DNA of 64,000 nucleotides from Rhodococcoides fascians A25f (GTDB lineage Bacteria > Actinomycetota > Actinomycetes > Mycobacteriales > Mycobacteriaceae): contig NZ_CP049744.1 in NCBI RefSeq assembly GCF_000760935.2, positions 2,221,001-2,285,000 of the forward strand, read 5' to 3'. Made by a program: the position numbers and the translations under genes. The notes under the pieces were generated by a model that saw nothing but the letters and a program-made list of their open reading frames with translations, did not search any database and was not told the origin of the DNA. Below, one piece after another: positions 57,447 through 64,000 of this stretch; position 1 is the stretch's first letter, and every line of letters starts with the position of its first letter.

Positions 57447-58808
57447 TCACTGCGAGTTCGCGGTGGCGGTTGCATCGACGGTACGAGGCTTCGTGCCGAG
57501 CTCGTCGGTGGGCGTGCGGAACGTTTCTTTGGAGGTGGAGACGATGGCGACGTTGATCGCGCAGAAGACGGCGGTGACGATGGCGACCGGTAGCCAGGCA
57601 CCGATCTCGGCACCGGCGATCGCTCCGGCGATGGTGGGTGCGAATCCGGCGATGGCGAAGCCGATCTGGGTACCGAGGGCGGTGCCGGTCAGACGCACCC
57701 GAGCCGGGAACATCTCGCCGTAGAACGAGGGCCAGACTCCGCCGGTGGCACTGTGGACGAATCCGAACATCACGATGCCGAAGACGAAGATCAGCGCGTA
57801 GCTACCGATCGAGATGGACCAGAGGTAACCGAACATGAGGATGGCGCAGCCGATCGATCCGAACAGGAACACCGGCTTGCGGCCGACGCGGTCGGAGAGC
57901 GAACCGAAGAAGGGCAGCGAGAACAGTGCGACGACGTTGGCGAGCACGCCGACCCAGAGCATCGGAGTGCGTTCGAGGCCAACGGTATTGACGGCATACG
58001 ACAGGGCGTAGACGGTGAAGATGGTGCTGACCGAGGCGATGACAGCGGCGAACATGACCCGAAGAACTGCGCGCCAGTGGTCGGCCAGCAGTTCGGCCAA
58101 GGGCAGGCGCTGCGGTTCGTTGGACGCAACCTCTTCCTCGAACACCGGGGTCTCGTCGAGCGAACGGCGGATGAGGAACGCGGCGACGACGACGAATGCG
58201 CTGAGGAAGAACGGGATTCGCCAGCCCCAGCTGAGCAGCTGCTCTTCGGGAAGCATCGCGACGGGGAGGAATACGGCGGTGGCGAGAATCTGACCGCCCT
58301 GGGTGCCGCTGAGCGTGAAGCTGGTGAAGAACGCGCGGCGGTTGTCCGGGGCGTGCTCGAGTGTCATCGAGTTTGCGCCCGCCTGCTCACCGCCGGCAGA
58401 GAATCCCTGCGCGAGTCGAAGCAGAACGAGGATGATCGGCGCAGCGATTCCGATGGACTCGTAGGACGGGAGAACACCGACCCCGAGGGTCGCGACACCC
58501 ATCAGCAGGACGGTGGCGACCATGACCTTCTTGCGGCCGTAGCGATCACCGATGTGTCCGAGCACCAATGCTCCGAGCGGACGCGCAAGGTAGCCGACGC
58601 CGAATGTCGCCAGGGCCAACAGTGTGCCGGTGGCGGGATTCGATCCGGGGAAGAACACACGGCCGAATACCAGGGCTGCCGCCGTGCCGTAGATGAAGAA
58701 GTCGTAGTACTCGAGCGCGCTGCCCACCCATGCTGCGGTGGCGGCTTTGCGCGGGTTCGCACCCGGTCGAAGGGGTGTGGGGGTCGGTCCGGCTGTAACG
58801 GGATCCAT
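57447..58808 (-). CDS. MHS-family MFS transporter, shikimate/ShiA-like
   Basis: A 453-residue transporter with twelve expected helices. SALEYYDFFIYGTAAALVFG is the metabolite:H+ symporter family start (as in ShiA, KgtP, ProP), GHIGDRYGRKK is the MFS motif and RLAQGFSAGGEQAGA is the MHS helix-5 pattern. Context (shikimate dehydrogenase and QsuB) makes shikimate or quinate the likely substrate, taken up with a proton. It shares a promoter element with the shikimate dehydrogenase gene. Confidence 0.85.
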   Translation of the reverse strand: MDPVTAGPTPTPLRPGANPRKAATAAWVGSALEYYDFFIYGTAAALVFGRVFFPGSNPATGTLLALATFGVGYLARPLGALVLGHIGDRYGRKKVMVATVLLMGVATLGVGVLPSYESIGIAAPIILVLLRLAQGFSAGGEQAGANSMTLEHAPDNRRAFFTSFTLSGTQGGQILATAVFLPVAMLPEEQLLSWGWRIPFFLSAFVVVAAFLIRRSLDETPVFEEEVASNEPQRLPLAELLADHWRAVLRVMFAAVIASVSTIFTVYALSYAVNTVGLERTPMLWVGVLANVVALFSLPFFGSLSDRVGRKPVFLFGSIGCAILMFGYLWSISIGSYALIFVFGIVMFGFVHSATGGVWPSFYGEMFPARVRLTGTALGTQIGFAIAGFAPTIAGAIAGAEIGAWLPVAIVTAVFCAINVAIVSTSKETFRTPTDELGTKPRTVDATATANSQ

Positions 58809-58883
58809 CGTCGTTCGTCTCTCTTCGTGTGACGGGGGGAGCTGAGGTGCCCTTCGACACTGCGATCCAGCCGACCGGATCGC

Positions 58884-58894
58884 TAATGTACGAA
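58884..58894 (-). promoter_or_regulatory. Shared -10/operator element in the MFS promoter
   Basis: On the minus strand this reads TTCGTACATTA, containing TACATT as a -10 box. A matching element lies before the shikimate dehydrogenase gene (59742-59752). The region 58809-58982 otherwise holds only promoter-like sequence. Confidence 0.55.
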
Positions 58895-58982
58895 ATAGTT
58901 AAAACGAGGCGCTCCTAGATACTGAACGTGATCCATGCCACGTGTCAACCCCGGATGAGATTCGAAGGACTCGGCGAGCCCG

Positions 58983-59660
58983 TCAGGGGGCCGGTTTGGT
59001 GAGAAACGCGATGATCATGTCGCCGAGCATGGAGCGCAGTCGTTCTCGGTGTGCCGGGTCGGTGAGGTCGCGACCGAACAGGGCCTCGAATGTGTAGCGA
59101 TTGGACAGCCGGAACACACAGAAACTGCTGATGGCCATGTGGATGTCCAACGCGTCGACGTCGGTACGAAACAGCCCGTCGGCCTGACCGCGCTCGAGAA
59201 TGCTGGCCAACAGCTCGGCCGCGGGGTTGCCGAGATTGCTCAGTGCCTCCGAGGTGCCGATGTGCTCGCCGCGCAGGATGTTCTCGGTGGACACCAATCG
59301 GATGAAATCGGGATTTTGTTCGTGGTGATCGAAGGTGAGGGACGCGATGGCGCGAATGGCCTCGACCGGTCCGAGTCCTTCGACGTCCACGGCTCGTTCT
59401 CGCTCGCGAATGCGCAGGTAGGACCGTTCCAGAACGGCCTTGTACAGGCCTTCCTTGTCGGTGAAGTAGTAGTACAACATTCGTTTCGTCGTGTGCGTCC
59501 GCTCGGCGATCTCGTCGATGCGGGCACCGGCGAACCCCTTGTCCGCGAACTCTTCGGTAGCTACCTCGAGGATGTTGTGCCGGGTCAGGTCGCTGTTGCG
59601 GCGACGTTTGACGGCCGGTCCGCTGCTGTCGTCGGACGAGGCGGTTGCGCGCGGAGGCAT
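58983..59660 (-). CDS. TetR family regulator of the shikimate island
   Basis: A 225-residue repressor. Helix-turn-helix about residues 22-70: NSDLTRHNILEVATEEFADKG, ARIDEIAERTHTTKRMLYYYF. A C-terminal ligand domain follows (LGPVEAIRAIASLTFDHH, FRLSNRYTFEALFGRDL). It lies between the MFS operon and the divergent shikimate dehydrogenase operon, and its likely operator occurs in both flanking promoters. The ATG at 59660 follows a TAGAGT box by six bases. Ligand unknown; a pathway intermediate such as dehydroshikimate or protocatechuate is likely. Confidence 0.85.
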   Translation of the reverse strand: MPPRATASSDDSSGPAVKRRRNSDLTRHNILEVATEEFADKGFAGARIDEIAERTHTTKRMLYYYFTDKEGLYKAVLERSYLRIRERERAVDVEGLGPVEAIRAIASLTFDHHEQNPDFIRLVSTENILRGEHIGTSEALSNLGNPAAELLASILERGQADGLFRTDVDALDIHMAISSFCVFRLSNRYTFEALFGRDLTDPAHRERLRSMLGDMIIAFLTKPAP

Positions 59661-59666
59661 GGATCA

Positions 59667-59672
59667 ACTCTA
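59667..59672 (-). promoter_or_regulatory. Leaderless-type -10 box of the TetR gene
   Basis: TAGAGT on the minus strand, 6 bases before the ATG at 59660. Confidence 0.5.
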
Positions 59673-59741
59673 TCGCCGTCGATTGTGCGGAAAAGGTTGG
59701 GCGCGGGGCGACGGCGTAGTACCGTCGATCTAACTCACCAA

Positions 59742-59752
59742 TTAGTACATTA
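59742..59752 (+). promoter_or_regulatory. Shared -10/operator element of the shikimate dehydrogenase promoter
   Basis: TTAGTACATTA with TACATT at 59746-59751 as -10 box, 19 bases before the ATG at 59771. It matches the element in the MFS promoter in the sense orientation of each gene. Confidence 0.55.
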
Positions 59753-59770
59753 AATTGCTAGGAGATCGAG

Positions 59771-60670
59771 ATGCCGGAATCCGTGCTCTGTGGACTGATC
59801 GGGACGGGTATCGGCAAGTCGCTCACGCCCGCCATGCACGAGAAGGAAGGTGTCGAGCAGGGGCTGAACTATCTCTACCGCATCATCGATCTCGACCGAC
59901 GTGGGCTGACTGTCGAGGATCTGCCCCGCCTGGTAGCGACGGCCGCCGACCTCGGATTTCGTGGACTGAACATCACTCACCCGTGCAAACAACGCGTCAT
60001 CGGTTGCCTCGACGAGCTCTCCGACGACGCGGCCCGACTCGGGGCCGTCAACACGGTGGTGTTCGCGGACGGCCGAGCCGTCGGGCACAACACCGACTGG
60101 TCCGGATTCGATCGCAACTTCGGCCGCGGGTTGCCCGGTGCCGACCTCGCCGATGTGGTCCAACTCGGTGCAGGGGGAGCAGGCGCAGCCGTCGCGTACG
60201 CCATGGCGCGCCGCGGCGCAGCCACACTCACCTTGGTGGACGCCGATCCTGTTCGAGCGCAGCAACTTCGAGATTCCCTTGCGGCGATGTTCCCCGATGT
60301 CGAGATTCTCTCGGCCGGCCTCGATCGGCTCGGCGGCGTCCTCGAAACCGCGACCGGGCTGGTGCACGCGACTCCGATCGGAATGGTGGAGCACCCGGGA
60401 TCGGCCGTGCCCGAGCACCTCTTGGATCCGCGCATGTGGGTGGCCGAGGTGGTCTATCGTCCGGCGGAGACCGAGTTGCTCTCGGCCGCAGCGAGAGTCG
60501 GTTGTCGAACGCTCAGCGGAACCGGGATGGCCGTATTCCAGGCCGCCGATGCATTCGAGATCTTCACCGGCCGCACCGCCGATGCGGACCGCATGATCGC
60601 CCACATGAGCTCGTTGATCGAGCTGGAGGATCGCCTCGCTGCCACTGCGGTAGCCGGAGCGCTCGCATGA
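59771..60670 (+). CDS. Shikimate/quinate dehydrogenase (QsuD/AroE family)
   Basis: A 299-residue NAD(P)-dependent enzyme. SLTPAMHEKEG at the substrate-binding start, NITHPCKQ with the catalytic Lys (about residue 73), NTDWSGF with the catalytic Asp (about 113), VQLGAGGAGAAVAYAM Rossmann motif and the closing GTGMAVFQAADAFEIFTG. The NITHPCKQ form is typical of catabolic quinate/shikimate dehydrogenases rather than biosynthetic AroE, and the next genes are catabolic. It follows AGGAG by six bases and overlaps qsuB by four bases (ATGA). Confidence 0.87.
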   Translation: MPESVLCGLIGTGIGKSLTPAMHEKEGVEQGLNYLYRIIDLDRRGLTVEDLPRLVATAADLGFRGLNITHPCKQRVIGCLDELSDDAARLGAVNTVVFADGRAVGHNTDWSGFDRNFGRGLPGADLADVVQLGAGGAGAAVAYAMARRGAATLTLVDADPVRAQQLRDSLAAMFPDVEILSAGLDRLGGVLETATGLVHATPIGMVEHPGSAVPEHLLDPRMWVAEVVYRPAETELLSAAARVGCRTLSGTGMAVFQAADAFEIFTGRTADADRMIAHMSSLIELEDRLAATAVAGALA

Positions 60671-62556
60671 GCGCCGTCGCGACGTCCGTCGCCACGGTCT
60701 CGCTCAGCGGATCGCTCGACGAGAAGATGCGCGCCATCGCCGATGCCGGGTTCGACGGCTTCGAGGTGTTCGAGCCGGATCTCATCAGCTCGCCCGACCT
60801 CCCCGAGGACATCGCGAAGAAGGCCGCCGATCTCGGCCTGACTCTCGATCTCTATCAACCGTTTCGGGACGCAGACTCGGCAGACCCGGATCAGTTCGCC
60901 CGCAACCTCGTTCGCATCGAGCGCAAGTTCGACGTGATGGAGCAATTGGGATGCGATCTACTGCTGGTGTGTTCCTCGCCGCTGGCCGGGGCCGTGCGCG
61001 AGGACGACCTGCTGATCGAACAGATGGCGATTCTGGCCGAGCGTGCGCACCGGCGCGGAATGCGATTGGCGTACGAGGCGCTGGCCTGGGGCACCCACGT
61101 CGATACCTACGGTCATGCCTGGGACATCGTTCGACAGGTCGACCATCCGGCACTCGGCACCTGCCTGGACAGTTTCCACATTCTCTCCCGCGGTGACGAT
61201 CCCGCGGGAATTCGCGACATACCGGGCGAGAAGATCTTCTTCCTCCAACTGGCCGACGCACCTCACCTGGTGATGGACGTGTTGCAATGGAGCCGCCACC
61301 ATCGGTGTTTCCCCGGGCAGGGCAACTTCGATCTTGCTCGCTTCGGAGCGGACGTGGTGGCCTCCGGCTATACCGGACCATGGTCGCTCGAGATCTTCAA
61401 CGACGTCTTCCGGCACTCCGACACCGGGCGGACGGCATCCGACGCCCATCGCTCGCTGCTGTACCTGCAGGAGCAGGTGCGCGGCATCGAAACACCCTCT
61501 GCAGAAACAGATCTCTTCTCGCCTCCGCCGCCCGGTCCGATCGAGAACGTCGTATCCCTGCGGATAGCGGCGGGGCCGGCGAAGGCAGCGCAGCTGGGGA
61601 CCGTTCTGCGCCAGTTGGGTTTCGACCTGACGGCCGCGCACAGCGAACACGGACTGTCGTTGTTCACCCAGGGGCCACTGGCGGTGGCGGTCGACACGAC
61701 CGTGGACACTTTGTGGACTGCGCCCGGCGTCCCGGCCCACCTGCCCGCGTTGGCTCAGATCGGCGTCCGTAGTGAGCGCCCCGATCTGTGGCTCACTCGG
61801 GCCCGCGCTCTCGGCGTCACCGCATCCACCGTCACCATGCCGGGTGTTGCTGACGCGACCGACGCGGTGGTGCGCCTTGCGGTGACCGGCGCAACCTCGC
61901 TCGACCTGCGCACCCGAGACAGTGCGGGTGCCTGGCAGTCGGCGTTCGACCTGGCACCTCGGGTGATGGAACGCCATGACGCCTGTGTCTCCCACGTCGA
62001 CCACATCGCTCTGGCCGTACCCGCCGAGAGCTGGGACGGCGTGATGCTCTTGCTGCGTTCCGTGTTCGGCATGGTGCCCCGCGACGGGCAGGACGTCGTC
62101 GACGCGATCGGCCTGGTGCGGAGCCAGGCCCTCACGCTGGACACCGCAGGCGGCACGATTCGGCTCTCGCTCAACATGGTTCCCGGCCGTCCGTCCGACT
62201 CGGACCCGCTGCCCGCCGCCCGCCGCGGAGGCGTCGGACACGTGGCGTTCGGATGCGAGGACATCTACGCTGCGGCGTCGGCGATGGTCGACCGCGGCCT
62301 CACCCCGTTGCGTATCTCTCCCAACTACTACCGCGATCTCGACGCGCGATTCGAACTCGGATCCGACACCTTGGACGCGATGCAACGCCTGGGAATTCTG
62401 TACGACGCGGACGCGTCCGGCGGGGAGTTCTTCCACTTCTTCACCGGAACCGTAGGCGACGATCTGTTCTTCGAGGTGGTCCAGCGAACGGGTGGCTACG
62501 AGGGCTACGGGGAGACCAACTCCGCGGTGCGACTGGCGGCTCAGCTGCAGGAGTGA
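60667..62556 (+). CDS. qsuB: 3-dehydroshikimate dehydratase, QsuB-like, two-domain
   Basis: A 629-residue protein. Residues about 1-275 are a xylose-isomerase-like TIM barrel (FDGFEVFEPDL, LAYEALAWGTHVDTYGHAW, CLDSFHILSRGDD, GNFDLARFG), the dehydratase that turns 3-dehydroshikimate to protocatechuate. Residues about 300-625 resemble 4-hydroxyphenylpyruvate dioxygenase; the metal triad candidates HVDH, VGHVAF and FFEVVQR are present in the second half. The same fused form is known for C. glutamicum QsuB and Pseudomonas QuiC1. It is coupled by ATGA to the dehydrogenase gene. Confidence 0.87.
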   Translation: MSAVATSVATVSLSGSLDEKMRAIADAGFDGFEVFEPDLISSPDLPEDIAKKAADLGLTLDLYQPFRDADSADPDQFARNLVRIERKFDVMEQLGCDLLLVCSSPLAGAVREDDLLIEQMAILAERAHRRGMRLAYEALAWGTHVDTYGHAWDIVRQVDHPALGTCLDSFHILSRGDDPAGIRDIPGEKIFFLQLADAPHLVMDVLQWSRHHRCFPGQGNFDLARFGADVVASGYTGPWSLEIFNDVFRHSDTGRTASDAHRSLLYLQEQVRGIETPSAETDLFSPPPPGPIENVVSLRIAAGPAKAAQLGTVLRQLGFDLTAAHSEHGLSLFTQGPLAVAVDTTVDTLWTAPGVPAHLPALAQIGVRSERPDLWLTRARALGVTASTVTMPGVADATDAVVRLAVTGATSLDLRTRDSAGAWQSAFDLAPRVMERHDACVSHVDHIALAVPAESWDGVMLLLRSVFGMVPRDGQDVVDAIGLVRSQALTLDTAGGTIRLSLNMVPGRPSDSDPLPAARRGGVGHVAFGCEDIYAAASAMVDRGLTPLRISPNYYRDLDARFELGSDTLDAMQRLGILYDADASGGEFFHFFTGTVGDDLFFEVVQRTGGYEGYGETNSAVRLAAQLQE

Positions 62557-62590
62557 CGCCCGCAGGCAGCCGGCCGCCCGTCGCCGTGGA

Positions 62591-63802
62591 TCAGGTGAGG
62601 CGCTCGAACACCGCAGCCAGACCCTGGCCACCGCCGATGCACATCGTCTCGAGTCCGTAGCGGACCTCGCGGCGATCCATCTCGCGAAGCAGGGTGGCGA
62701 GAATGCGAGCTCCGGTTGCACCGACAGGGTGTCCGAGCGAGATGCCGGAACCGTGCGGGTTCAGTCGAGGGTCGTCGGATTCGATGCCCCAGGAACGGGT
62801 GACGGCGAGGGCCTGGGCAGCAAATGCCTCGTTGAGTTCGATGATTCCCATGTCGTCGAGGCTCAGGCCGAGCCGTCCGAGTGCCTTCTCGCTGGCGGGG
62901 ACCGGCCCGATCCCCATGGTGCGCGGAGCAACTCCGGCGACACCCCATCCGGCGAGTCTGGCGAGGGGCCGAAGACCCAGTGCGGCAGCCTTGTCCGGGG
63001 TGGTGACGATCGCAATCGCGGCACCGTCGTTCTGACCGCTGGCATTTCCCGCCGTCACCGTCGACTCGGGATCGATCGACGCGCGAATAGCCTTCAGCTT
63101 CGCGAGTGACTCCACAGTGGTGTCGGCACGGGGATGTTCGTCGGTGGTGACGAGGAGTGGATCCGACTTACGTTGGGGGACAGACACTCCGACGATCTCT
63201 TCGGCGAACACCCCGCTGTTCTGAGCGGCCACTGCGCGACGGTGGGACTGGACTGCCAGCGCATCCTGATCGGCACGGCTGATCGAGAACTCGGCGCGTA
63301 GGTTCTCTGCGGTCTCGATCATGCCGCCGGGCACCGGAAAGTTCTTGCCGCCTGCGGTCACTCGTGCGCGAGCGAGTCGGTCGGACAGGGCCACCGCCTC
63401 GGCTTTGACGCCCCAGCGCATGCCGGTGGCATAGAACTCGGTCTGGCTCATGCTCTCGACGCCGCCCGCCAGAACCAGATCGTTCCCGCCCGACTGAACC
63501 TGCATGCACGCTTGCAGAATCGCTTGCAGGCCAGAGCCGCAGCGCCGGTCGACCTGCATGCCGGGGACGTCGATACCCAGGTCGGCGTCGAGTGCTGCGA
63601 TACGTCCGATCGCCGGCGCATCGCCGTTGGGCGACGCCTGGCCCAGGATCACGTCATCGATGTCGGCACCGGAAATGCCGGTCCGGACAACGAGTTCCGC
63701 GATGACCGTGCCGGCCAGGGCTTGGGCGGAGATATCGCGGAACTGACCCCCGAAACGTCCGACCGGGGTTCGAAGGGGCTCGCAGATCACGGCGTCAGGC
63801 AT
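62591..63802 (-). CDS. pcaF: Beta-ketoadipyl-CoA thiolase
   Basis: A 403-residue thiolase. Active-site Cys in DRRCGSGLQAI (about residue 88), His in GSGISLGHPVGATGAR (about 358), Cys in MCIGGGQG (about 388), and the NEAFA motif. It splits beta-ketoadipyl-CoA to succinyl-CoA and acetyl-CoA, the last step of the protocatechuate branch. Family sequence cannot separate it fully from other acetyl-CoA acyltransferases, but the IclR gene that overlaps its start and the neighbouring shikimate genes fit pcaF. It converges with qsuB. Confidence 0.82.
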   Translation of the reverse strand: MPDAVICEPLRTPVGRFGGQFRDISAQALAGTVIAELVVRTGISGADIDDVILGQASPNGDAPAIGRIAALDADLGIDVPGMQVDRRCGSGLQAILQACMQVQSGGNDLVLAGGVESMSQTEFYATGMRWGVKAEAVALSDRLARARVTAGGKNFPVPGGMIETAENLRAEFSISRADQDALAVQSHRRAVAAQNSGVFAEEIVGVSVPQRKSDPLLVTTDEHPRADTTVESLAKLKAIRASIDPESTVTAGNASGQNDGAAIAIVTTPDKAAALGLRPLARLAGWGVAGVAPRTMGIGPVPASEKALGRLGLSLDDMGIIELNEAFAAQALAVTRSWGIESDDPRLNPHGSGISLGHPVGATGARILATLLREMDRREVRYGLETMCIGGGQGLAAVFERLT

Positions 63803-64000
63803 GGCTGTTTCCTCGCTTGTCGTTGGGTCCGGTACTCACCCGGAGCAGGTCGGTCTCGATGGCGCGGGTGGCGTCGAGCAAGGCCGGGAGTAGTTCGGTG
63901 CGGACTTCGTCTGCGGAATGACGCGCAGCTTGCGTCGAGACGTTCGCCGCCGCGACAACCACGCCGTTGCTGTCGTGGATGGGTGCGGCGATCGATCGCA
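63795..64000 (-). CDS. IclR family regulator, C-terminal part (cut by window edge)
   Basis: The minus strand from 64000 reads RSIAAPIHDSNGVVVAAANVSTQAA, then ELLPALLDATRAIETDLLRVS, the end of an IclR effector-binding domain (PcaR/PobR type), and stops at 63795. Its stop overlaps the pcaF ATG (ATGCCTGA), so it is cotranscribed and likely regulates the beta-ketoadipate genes as PcaR does in rhodococci. The DNA-binding half is outside the window. Confidence 0.8.
   Translation of the reverse strand, partial: RSIAAPIHDSNGVVVAAANVSTQAARHSADEVRTELLPALLDATRAIETDLLRVSTGPNDKRGNSHA

Noticed and set aside
59755..60666. Long N-terminal extension of QsuB
   Set aside because: The frame is open upstream but lies over the shikimate dehydrogenase gene and is Arg-rich; the ATG at 60667 overlapping the dehydrogenase stop is the better start.

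Overview
This is a high-GC actinobacterial chromosome segment, most likely from Rhodococcus or a close relative in the Mycobacteriales. Evidence: the run of genes ssb-like, ettA, NAD-glutamate dehydrogenase, thioesterase, aglA, glbO, HNH, ctaJ, DUF5130, pepN, DsbA-like, rpiB, nei, tig, clpP1, clpP2, clpX (about 31-56.6 kb) follows the Mycobacterium tuberculosis Rv2478c-Rv2457c order; orn, a HerA-like ATPase and a CmrA-type mycolate reductase lie together as in Rv2511-Rv2509; and many genes carry a TANNNT box 5-8 bases before the start codon, the leaderless layout common in mycobacteria. Genus assignment is inference; I could not search databases.

Layout. 0-10.3 kb: a sugar-phosphate transferase cut by the window edge, a GAF protein, a secreted glycoside hydrolase, an alpha/beta hydrolase, a 1400-residue nitrate reductase fused to a CysJ-type flavoprotein reductase, and two convergent cell-wall enzymes (L,D-transpeptidase and M23 peptidase; the latter has a structured leader). 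10.4-16.5 kb: tRNA-His, orn, HerA-like ATPase, cmrA, and a PadR/dienoyl-CoA reductase operon divergent from an MFS transporter. 17.8-22.2 kb: a TetR regulator divergent from a ferredoxin reductase and fatty-acid desaturase pair. 22.2-31 kb: methyltransferase plus carboxyethylornithine-synthase-like enzyme, tRNA-Arg, XdhC, CopD-CtaG fusion, MarR divergent from an ABC exporter, IMPACT protein. 31-56.6 kb: the conserved block named above, into which alpha/beta-independent extras are inserted (a second thioesterase, a cupin, an MscS channel, a DUF429 protein, and a glycine-rich membrane protein that is frameshifted here), with tRNA-Gly and tRNA-Pro before tig. 56.6-64 kb: an aromatic catabolism island with an MHS transporter, a metallo-beta-lactamase-fold hydrolase, a TetR regulator, a shikimate/quinate dehydrogenase, a QsuB-type dehydroshikimate dehydratase, pcaF, and the end of an IclR regulator.

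How the parts work together. The right-hand island would import shikimate or quinate, oxidise it to dehydroshikimate, dehydrate it to protocatechuate and send it into the beta-ketoadipate pathway, whose last step is PcaF. A shared TACATT-containing element sits in both promoters flanking the TetR gene and is a good candidate operator. The desaturase pair resembles the DesC/DesB (Rv3230c/DesA3) electron-transfer desaturase system under a divergent TetR repressor. The conserved block links protein quality control (tig, clpP1P2, clpX), glutamate catabolism, respiration (ctaJ, glbO) and peptide turnover (pepN).

No insertion sequence, prophage, CRISPR array or plasmid feature was seen. The most unusual points are the nitrate reductase/flavoprotein fusion, the shared operator of the shikimate island together with its lactonase-like gene, the M23 leader hairpin, a 19-bp perfect inverted repeat between ssb and ettA, and the two-base insertion that breaks the glycine-rich membrane protein.
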